Source: JAOTYV01 sp041557595 (GTDB lineage Bacteria > Pseudomonadota > Alphaproteobacteria > UBA8366). From it: a stretch of DNA of 7,582 bases. Location of the stretch: NCBI GenBank assembly GCA_041557595.1, contig JBFFGE010000208.1, forward strand, positions 1 to 7,582. Reading direction: 5' to 3'. The translations under genes were made by a program, and so were the position numbers. Positions 1 through 5,060 of this stretch are shown one piece after another (within the stretch, counting starts at the first letter, position 1; the number at the start of each line of letters is the position of its first letter). The notes below the pieces were generated by a model. That model did not search any database, was not told where the DNA came from, and was given only the letters and a program-made list of their open reading frames with translations.

Positions 1-21
1 ATTCCAACATAGAGTTCCATC

Positions 22-91
22 GCTGCTCTCCTGATCGTTCATCACACTGAAGCCAGCTTACGCCAGACTTCGTTAGATTACGGAGAGCAGC
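22..91. repeat. 10-bp perfect inverted repeat with about 50-nt loop
   Basis: GCTGCTCTCC at 22-31 is the exact reverse complement of GGAGAGCAGC at 82-91. The 50 bases between them show no convincing ORF, tRNA or other structure. It could be a long-loop hairpin, the ends of a small inserted fragment, or chance. Seen directly; function unknown. Confidence 0.4.
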
Positions 92-134
92 ACATCGCCT
101 CGAATGGGTGCTACCCGATCCCCGAGTTACGCCA

Positions 135-266
135 TGTTGAAAAACATCTCGTCCGCAGCCGCACCCTTCGACAAGCTCAGGGTGAGGCTGAGTGATTCCA
201 ACAGGTCGGCCTCATCCTGAGCTTGACGAAGGATGCGGCCAACCCCGCCAGGCATGTTTTTCAGCA
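135..266. repeat. Nested palindromic (REP/MITE-like) intergenic element
   Basis: Two concentric inverted repeats are visible. The inner arms are 29 nt, at 159-187 and 210-238, and match at 26 of 29 positions (core CCTTCG.CAAGCTCAGG), around a 22-nt loop (188-209). The outer arms are 13 nt, at 135-147 (TGTTGAAAAACAT) and 254-266 (ATGTTTTTCAGCA), with one mismatch that is a G-T wobble. The whole could fold into one long cruciform or RNA hairpin. The right end lies 5 bp from the stop codon of the minus-strand TPR gene, so transcripts of that gene would carry it. From memory, intergenic palindromes with this CAAGCTCAGG core are abundant in alphaproteobacterial genomes. The outer TGAAAAACAT arms resemble transposon-style terminal repeats, which suggests a non-autonomous mobile element. 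No transposase is present and no clear target duplication is seen. Confidence 0.7.
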
Positions 267-271
267 GCCTG

Positions 272-1075
272 TTAACGGCTTTGCGCGCCGCCGGTGGCGC
301 GTCGCTGGCCGGCGCGTTTCAGATTGCGCCGGGCGATTGCGGCGGCCGGCGTGTCCGCATGGTGATTGATCAGCCGTAGCCAGTCCGCGGCCGCGCCGGT
401 GCGGTCGCCGGCGAGCTGGCGCAAGATGCCGCGTTCCAACAGGGCGTCCGGGGTGTCCGGCGCAAGCGCGAGCGCCCGGTCGATGTCCGCGGTCGCCGCC
501 TTGTGCCGGCCCGACAGCCGGTAGGCGCTGGCCCGAAGCGTCAGCGCATCGACCGAAGCCGGATCGGCGATCAGCGCGGCGCTCAGGTCGAGGATGGCAT
601 CCTGATAGCGTTGCGCCGCCGCCAACGCCATGGCGCGGTCGATGCGCAGTTCCGGGTCCCTCGGTGCAAGATCGACCGCGGCGCTCAAGACCGCATGCGC
701 CTTGCCCGGCTGCCGCGCGTTAAGCCATGCCTGTCCGGCCTGCGACAGGAGTTGCACCCGCACCGATTCCGGGGAGTCCACCGGCAGGCCCCAGGCAAGC
801 TCTTCCAGACGCGCCGCCGCGGCATCGAATTTGCCGAGTCCCAGTAGCGCCACCGCCGCGCAGTGGCGCGCCCCGCCGGCGCCGCCATGTTCCTCCCAGG
901 CGCGGGCGCGCTCCAAGCCCTTCGCCGGTGTCGTGCGGGCGAGGCGCATGCAATCCTGATAGCGCGTGCCCGCGTCGGGAAGGGCGGTCGGCGCCTCTGC
1001 GCGCGCCGGTGCGGCGCCCAGCGAAAGCCAGATCAGGACAACCGCGACCGCGGACCGATGCTTGTTTTGTCTCAC
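272..1075 (-). CDS. Exported tetratricopeptide (TPR) repeat protein
   Basis: This encodes a 267-aa protein from a GTG start at 1075-1073. Residues 2-7 are basic (RQNKHR), followed by a hydrophobic stretch (about 8-21) and an A-R-A site, predicting Sec signal peptidase cleavage after about residue 26 and a periplasmic location. From about residue 103 to 240 there are successive TPR-like helical pairs, including units ending in AVDLAPRDP, ALIADPAS and ALALAPDTP. No catalytic motif is visible, so it is likely a protein-interaction scaffold; the partner is unknown. An in-frame TTG at 1159 would add 28 residues. I rejected it because it would bury the signal peptide behind about 35 Arg/Ala-rich residues and has no Shine-Dalgarno. 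The GTG has only a weak AGG about 7 nt upstream. It is transcribed divergently from the SDR gene and its stop is adjacent to the palindromic element. Confidence 0.75.
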   Translation of the reverse strand: MRQNKHRSAVAVVLIWLSLGAAPARAEAPTALPDAGTRYQDCMRLARTTPAKGLERARAWEEHGGAGGARHCAAVALLGLGKFDAAAARLEELAWGLPVDSPESVRVQLLSQAGQAWLNARQPGKAHAVLSAAVDLAPRDPELRIDRAMALAAAQRYQDAILDLSAALIADPASVDALTLRASAYRLSGRHKAATADIDRALALAPDTPDALLERGILRQLAGDRTGAAADWLRLINHHADTPAAAIARRNLKRAGQRRATGGAQSR

Positions 1076-1101
1076 GCCGAAACCTACAGTCTGCGCTCCT
1101 G

Positions 1102-1141
1102 ACGGCCGCGCCGCCGCGGTCCGGTCTGTTGCCGCGGCCGT
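1102..1141. repeat. GC-rich inverted repeat in divergent intergenic region
   Basis: ACGGCCGCG (1102-1110) is the exact reverse complement of CGCGGCCGT (1133-1141), with a 22-nt spacer that itself contains CCGCGG. If the TPR gene starts at 1075, this sits in the middle of the 105-bp region that must hold promoters for both divergent genes, so it could be an operator. In DNA this GC-rich, 9-bp repeats also arise by chance. No -10/-35 boxes are convincing here. Confidence 0.25.
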
Positions 1142-1180
1142 GACGGAGCGGCCGCCCAATCGGAGACACAGTAGCGCAAC

Positions 1181-2065
1181 ATGGCCCCTCCCCGCCTCTT
1201 TTGTTTCGGCCTCGGTTATTCCGCCCGAGCGCTCGCCGATGCCGTCATGGCGCAGGGTTGGCGGGTCGCGGGGAGCTGCCGATCGACCGAGAAGCAGGCG
1301 GACTTGCGCGATGCCGGCATCGAGGCGTTCCTGTTCGACCGCGGGCAGCCGCTGAGCGATTCGGCGGCTGCGCTATCCGGCACGACGCATCTGCTGTCTT
1401 CGGTGCCGCCGGATGCGGCCGGCGATCCGGTTCTCGACCATCATCGCGCCGAAATCGCCGCGCTGCCCGCCCTGCAATGGGCAGGATACCTGTCGACGAC
1501 GGGCGTCTATGGCGACCGCGATGGCGGCTGGGTCGACGAATTTTCGGATCTTCGGCCCAGCGGCGAGCGCGGCCGCCGGCGGGTCGCCGCCGAACAGGGT
1601 TGGCTGGAGTTGCTGTCGCGAAACCAAGTGCCCGTGCATATCTTCCGCTTGGCCGGCATCTATGGGCCCGGCCGCAACGCGCTGGAATCCGTTCGGGCGG
1701 GCCGGGCGCGGCGCATCGTCAAGCCGGGACAGGTGTTCAGCCGAATTCACCGGGACGACATCGTCGCGGTCCTGCGCGCCTCGATGGCGCGGGCCAATCC
1801 GGGCGCGGCCTATAATTTATGCGACGACGAAGCGGCCCCGCCGCAGGATGTCATCGCCTTTGCCTGCGATCTGCTCGGCGTTGCGCCGCCGCCCGAAATG
1901 CCCTTCGAGCAGGCCGAATTGTCCGCCATGGCGCGCAGCTTCTACCGCGATAACAAGCGGGTCCGCAATCGGCGGATCAAGGAGGAGCTGGCCGTGCGGC
2001 TGGCCTGGCCCGACTACCGGACGGGCTTGCGGGCCCTGTTGGCGGATCAGGCCTCGTCCAGCTGA
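1181..2065 (+). CDS. YeeZ-like SDR-family NAD(P)-binding epimerase/dehydratase homologue
   Basis: A 294-aa protein with an N-terminal Rossmann fold: the dinucleotide-binding GLGYSA motif is at residues 10-15, after the first beta strand LFCFG. STTGVYGD (105-112) matches the extended-SDR active-site strand, and FRLAGIYGPGRN (155-166) plus FSRIHRDDI (186-194) are typical of the NAD-dependent epimerase/dehydratase family. The usual catalytic YxxxK is not present: the region where it should lie (about 129-138) reads ERGRRRVAAE. Absence of that dyad, as I recall, fits the poorly characterised YeeZ-type branch, so the reaction cannot be named and it may be a non-classical or non-catalytic nucleotide-binding protein. 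The ATG at 1181 has GGAG about 15 nt upstream, a weak ribosome site, but it places the Rossmann strand correctly at the N-terminus. The 3' end overlaps the convergent hydrolase gene by 19 bp. Confidence 0.85.
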   Translation: MAPPRLFCFGLGYSARALADAVMAQGWRVAGSCRSTEKQADLRDAGIEAFLFDRGQPLSDSAAALSGTTHLLSSVPPDAAGDPVLDHHRAEIAALPALQWAGYLSTTGVYGDRDGGWVDEFSDLRPSGERGRRRVAAEQGWLELLSRNQVPVHIFRLAGIYGPGRNALESVRAGRARRIVKPGQVFSRIHRDDIVAVLRASMARANPGAAYNLCDDEAAPPQDVIAFACDLLGVAPPPEMPFEQAELSAMARSFYRDNKRVRNRRIKEELAVRLAWPDYRTGLRALLADQASSS

Positions 2066-2808
2066 CCGGCGATCGTCTCGACCGCCTGCAGCAGCCGGGC
2101 AATATCCGCGTCTCTGGACAGCCGGTGATCGCCATCCTTGATCAGCGACACGTCGACGCGGTCGCTCCGCAGCGCCTCGGCGATCTCGAGCGATAGCCGC
2201 CATGGCACCGCGTCGTCGCGCTGGCCGTGCAGGAGCTGCACCGGCCCGTCGAAGGGGATCGGCCCCGGCAGCAGAAGATGGGTGTTGCCTTCCTCGATAA
2301 GGCGGAGCGTGATCGGATAGCCGGCCGGGTCGTACTCCGACGGCCGAATCCAGACGCCGTCCTCGCGCAGCCGCGTTTTCACCGCCTCGTCGGCGCGCTG
2401 CCAGAGCCGCCGGGTCATATCGACGGCGGGTGCGATGCCGATGAAGCCGCGCACCCGCTCGGGCCGGGCGATCGCGGCGAGCAACCCGATCCACCCGCCG
2501 AGCGAAGAACCGACCACGATTTGCGGTCCCATGGTGACCGAATCGAGCACGGCGATCGTATCGGCCAGCCATTCGCCGATCGTGCCGTCGATAAAGTCGC
2601 CGGATGAACTCCCGTGACCCTGGTAATCGAAACGCGTCATTTGCCGGCCCTGCGCCTGACAGTGCCGTTCGAGGGAAAGCGCCTTATTGCCGGTCATGTC
2701 GGATTTGAAACCCGTGCAGAACACCACGCCGGGCGTGATTCCCGGCGTATGAAAATGGGCGATCCGAATGGCCGCGTCGCGTTCGAGTGTTGCCGGTTGC
2801 CGCGTCAA
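2047..2808 (-). CDS. Alpha/beta hydrolase, ABHD10-like serine esterase
   Basis: A 253-aa single-domain alpha/beta hydrolase. The nucleophile elbow GSSLG is at residues 100-104 (Ser102). The acid is most likely Asp198 in HGQRDDAVP (194-202) and the base His228 in DGDHRLS. The oxyanion region FCTGFKSDMTGNKA (30-43), FDYQGHGSSSG (60-70) and DGTIGEWLAD (74-83) closely resemble bacterial relatives of ABHD10, a family of acyl-ester or thioester hydrolases in animals. The substrate here is not known. No signal peptide is visible, so it is probably cytoplasmic. The start is TTG at 2808-2806: no in-frame ATG exists before residue 38, and on the minus strand GAGGA (2821-2817) sits 8 nt upstream, an excellent ribosome site. 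It is divergent from the GT4 gene (41 bp between starts) and convergent with, and overlapping, the SDR gene, leaving no room for a terminator between them. Confidence 0.88.
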   Translation of the reverse strand: MTRQPATLERDAAIRIAHFHTPGITPGVVFCTGFKSDMTGNKALSLERHCQAQGRQMTRFDYQGHGSSSGDFIDGTIGEWLADTIAVLDSVTMGPQIVVGSSLGGWIGLLAAIARPERVRGFIGIAPAVDMTRRLWQRADEAVKTRLREDGVWIRPSEYDPAGYPITLRLIEEGNTHLLLPGPIPFDGPVQLLHGQRDDAVPWRLSLEIAEALRSDRVDVSLIKDGDHRLSRDADIARLLQAVETIAGQLDEA

Positions 2809-2816
2809 GCGATATG

Positions 2817-2821
2817 TCCTC
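2817..2821 (-). promoter_or_regulatory. Ribosome binding site deciding the TTG start of the hydrolase
   Basis: On the minus strand GAGGA occupies 2821-2817, with an 8-nt spacer to the TTG at 2808-2806. This spacing is near optimal and supports translation from TTG in the absence of an upstream ATG or GTG. Confidence 0.6.
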
Positions 2822-2849
2822 TGTCGGGCAAGGAATTGGGCGAGGCCGA

Positions 2850-4052
2850 ATGGCGGATTCCGTTGAAACTACCATGCCATCCCTGGCACCGGCCAGCGGC
2901 GGCGCGGCGCCGGTCATCCTGCAGGTGCTGCCGGCGCTGGAGACCGGCGGCGTCGAGCGGGGCACGGTGGACATTGCCGGCGCCATCGCAGAAGCGGGCG
3001 GCCGATCGCTTGTCGCATCCGAAGGCGGCCGCATGGCCAACGAATTGCATCGTGTCGGCGCGGAACACATCACCTTGCCGTTGTCGACAAAGAGCCCGTT
3101 CGCGATCCGGCGCAATGCCCGGCGTCTGGCCGAGGTCATTCGCGCCAACGGTGTCGACATCGTTCATGCGCGCAGCCGCGCGCCGGCCTGGTCCGCCCTG
3201 TTCGCCAGCCGGCGTACGGGCGCGCATTTCGTCACCACCTTTCATGACACCTACAATTTCGGCCCTCCGTTCAAGAAGCTCTACAATTCGGTGATGACGC
3301 GGGGCGAGCGGGTCATCGCGATCTCGCAATTCATCGCCGACCATATGGTCAAGACCTACAAGACCGACCCGTCGAAAATTCGCGTGATCTACCGCGGCGT
3401 GAACATGGATATCTTCGATCCGCAGAAGGTGCCGGCGGTGCGGGTGATCCAACTCGCGGAGCAATGGCGGCTGGCCGACGGCATTCCCGTGGTTCTGCTG
3501 CCGGCGCGGCTGACGCGCTGGAAAGGCCAGGCGCTGCTGATCGAGGCTTTGGCCCGGCTGGGCGACGGCAATGTCCGGTGCCTCCTGGTCGGCGACGATC
3601 AGGGCCGCGCCAAGTACCGGCGCGAGCTGGAGCGGCTGGTGCGCCGGCACAAGCTGGACAGCGTGGTTCATATCGTTGGCGAGTGTTCCGACATGCCGGC
3701 GGCCTACAAACTGGCCGACGTCGTGGTGTCGGCATCCACCGACCCGGAAGCCTTCGGCCGCGTCATGGTCGAGGCCCAGGCGATGGGCAAGCCGGTAATC
3801 GGCGCGGCGCACGGCGCGAGTTCGGAACTCATCCTGCCCGACCGGACCGGATGGCTGTTCGAGCCGGGCAATGCGGAACAGCTTGCGGGCGCGCTTTCCG
3901 CCGCCCTGTCGCTCGACACCGGCGCGCGCGAGGCGTTGTCCAATGCGGCGATCGCAAATGTCCGGGCCCGCTTCTCCAAGACCCGGATGTGTCACGATAC
4001 GCTCGATCTATACCGGGAAATTCTTGCCCCGGGGGGGCCGGATCCGGCGTGA
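2850..4052 (+). CDS. Glycosyltransferase family 4 (GT-B fold)
   Basis: A 400-aa retaining glycosyltransferase, probably transferring a sugar from an activated nucleotide donor to a lipopolysaccharide or other envelope glycan. The N-terminal acceptor domain has LPALETGGVERGT (28-40), the glycine-rich loop typical of GT4, and HARSRAPAWSA (106-116). The C-terminal donor-binding domain begins near VVLLPARLTRWKGQ and contains PEAFGRVMVE (299-308), whose E300 and E308 form the E-x7-E signature. No signal peptide or membrane helix is seen, so it is likely a cytoplasmic-face enzyme. The ATG at 2850 has GAGG 4 nt upstream and AGGAA further back. The earlier GTG (2787) and ATG (2814) lack a ribosome site and overlap or crowd the divergent hydrolase start; ATG 2874 is a possible shorter start. 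The end is tightly packed with the GT9 gene, suggesting co-transcription. A G7 run lies five codons before the stop. The acceptor and sugar cannot be told from sequence. Confidence 0.88.
   Translation: MADSVETTMPSLAPASGGAAPVILQVLPALETGGVERGTVDIAGAIAEAGGRSLVASEGGRMANELHRVGAEHITLPLSTKSPFAIRRNARRLAEVIRANGVDIVHARSRAPAWSALFASRRTGAHFVTTFHDTYNFGPPFKKLYNSVMTRGERVIAISQFIADHMVKTYKTDPSKIRVIYRGVNMDIFDPQKVPAVRVIQLAEQWRLADGIPVVLLPARLTRWKGQALLIEALARLGDGNVRCLLVGDDQGRAKYRRELERLVRRHKLDSVVHIVGECSDMPAAYKLADVVVSASTDPEAFGRVMVEAQAMGKPVIGAAHGASSELILPDRTGWLFEPGNAEQLAGALSAALSLDTGAREALSNAAIANVRARFSKTRMCHDTLDLYREILAPGGPDPA
4031..4037 (+). other. G7 homopolymer in phase as a -1 slippery heptamer
   Basis: Seven consecutive G read in the GT4 frame as G_GGG_GGG (codons 4032-4034 and 4035-4037), preceded by CCCC. 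The stop follows at 4050. The -1 frame is the GT9 frame and is open from here to 5020. It could allow ribosomal slippage or length variation, or simply be coincidence in GC-rich DNA. Confidence 0.35.
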
Positions 4053-4090
4053 CGGCCGATCCGCATGAGCGTGACGGGAAAACCGATTCG

Positions 4091-5020
4091 ATGGTGGGCG
4101 ATCCTCCGCGAATTCTGATCATCAAGCTCGGCGCGCTGGGCGATTTCGTGCAGGCGCTGGGGCCGATGCAAGCGATCCGGCGTCACCATCCCGCGGCGCG
4201 GATCACGCTTCTGACGACCGCGCCGTTTTCGCCGCTGGCGGCGGCGTGTCCCTGGATTGACGATATTCGCCTCGATGAACGGCTGCCGTGGTGGCGCGTC
4301 GGGCAGTGGCGGGAATTCCGCCGCTGGAGCCGGCTGGCGGGCTTCGCGCGGGTCTATGATCTGCAGACGTCTGACCGCAGCGGCTGGTATTTCCGGCTGA
4401 TAGGGCGCCCGTACCCGGAATGGTCGGGCATCATTTCCGGATGCTCGCATCCCCATGCCAATCCGCAGCGCGATTTCATGCATACGGTCGACCGGCAGGC
4501 GGAACAGTTGGCGATGGCGGGCATCGCGGCCGTGCCCGCGCCGGAACTCGTCTGGTTGGACGCGCCGCCGCCGGATGTGGCGCTCACCGAGCCCTTCGTG
4601 CTGATGGTGCCAGGCGGCGCGGCGCACCGGCCGGAGAAACGGTGGCCTGCCGCATCTTTCGGTGATTTGGCGAACCGCCTGCTGGCGGCCGGCTTCCAGC
4701 CGGTGCTGGCCGGGGCTGCCGCGGACCGGGCGGCGATTGCGGAGATTTCCGCGGCCTGCCCGGGCGCGCTTGACCTCGCCGGACAAACGTCGCTGTTGCA
4801 GCTTGGCGGTCTGGCCCGGCGGGCGGCGGCCGCGATCGGCAACGATACCGGGCCGATGCATCTTGCGGCGGCCGTCGGCTGCCGCGCGGTGGTGCTGTTT
4901 TCGGATGCGTCCGACCCGGCGCTGTGCGCCCCCCACGGCGGCGATGTGGCGATCTTGCGGCAAGTGCCGCTGGCGGAACTGACGGTCGCCGAGGTTGAAG
5001 CGGCCTTGCGCTTGCGTTAA
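4091..5020 (+). CDS. Glycosyltransferase family 9, heptosyltransferase-like
   Basis: A 309-aa GT-B protein of the ADP-heptose:LPS heptosyltransferase family, expected to add a heptose or similar sugar to the lipopolysaccharide core at the cytoplasmic face of the inner membrane. The N-terminus ILIIKLGALGDFVQALGP (8-25) is the family's hallmark first strand and loop, with the conserved Asp at 18. VPGGAAHRPEKRWP (173-186) and IGNDTGPMHLAAAVGC (249-264) are the donor-domain signatures, followed by LFSDASDPALCAP. ATG 4091 is preferred because it puts the first beta strand at residue 8 and has GGGA 11 nt upstream. The alternative GTG at 4049 overlaps the GT4 stop (GTGA) and would add 14 residues, giving translational coupling. 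The pairing with GT4 suggests both act on one glycan. The exact sugar and linkage are not determinable, so I do not assign waaC or waaF. Confidence 0.88.
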   Translation: MVGDPPRILIIKLGALGDFVQALGPMQAIRRHHPAARITLLTTAPFSPLAAACPWIDDIRLDERLPWWRVGQWREFRRWSRLAGFARVYDLQTSDRSGWYFRLIGRPYPEWSGIISGCSHPHANPQRDFMHTVDRQAEQLAMAGIAAVPAPELVWLDAPPPDVALTEPFVLMVPGGAAHRPEKRWPAASFGDLANRLLAAGFQPVLAGAAADRAAIAEISAACPGALDLAGQTSLLQLGGLARRAAAAIGNDTGPMHLAAAVGCRAVVLFSDASDPALCAPHGGDVAILRQVPLAELTVAEVEAALRLR

Positions 5021-5060
5021 AGGGAGACGCAGCCGGCGGTTGGCGCCGGCATGTGGCTGA
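5021..5060 (+). promoter_or_regulatory. thrS leader with perfect GC hairpin and orphan SD-like motif
   Basis: Directly after the GT9 stop there is AGGGAG (5021-5026), with no start codon at a normal distance. It is followed by a perfect 7-bp stem: GCCGGCG (5032-5038) and CGCCGGC (5044-5050), loop GTTGG. No T-tract follows, so this is not an intrinsic terminator. An in-frame TGA (5058-5060) abuts the ATG at 5061. The hairpin may modulate thrS translation or be an mRNA-stability element. No threonine-codon leader peptide or tRNA-like operator is evident. Confidence 0.4.

Noticed and set aside
58..134. 8-bp direct repeat TTACGCCA (58-65 and 127-134), and ATTCCAACA at 1-9 and 195-203
   Set aside because: They are short and not placed as target duplications on both sides of the palindromic element; chance is likely.
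1..271. tRNA, CRISPR or small-protein gene in the left intergenic region
   Set aside because: No cloverleaf, spaced repeats, or ORF with ribosome site and plausible composition was found.
2787..2849. GTG 2787 or ATG 2814 as the GT4 start
   Set aside because: Neither has a ribosome site, the added residues are not family-like, and GTG 2787 would overlap the divergent hydrolase coding sequence.
2805..3995. 396-codon minus-strand ORF opposite GT4
   Set aside because: Antisense to a GT4 gene with intact motifs; no domain recognised.
3464..4048. Long upstream open extension of the GT9 frame through the GT4 gene
   Set aside because: The translation upstream of 4049 is Arg/Gly/Ala-rich with no family motifs and is out of frame with the clear GT4 signatures; it is open only because of GC bias. 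Kept only as context for the slippage finding.
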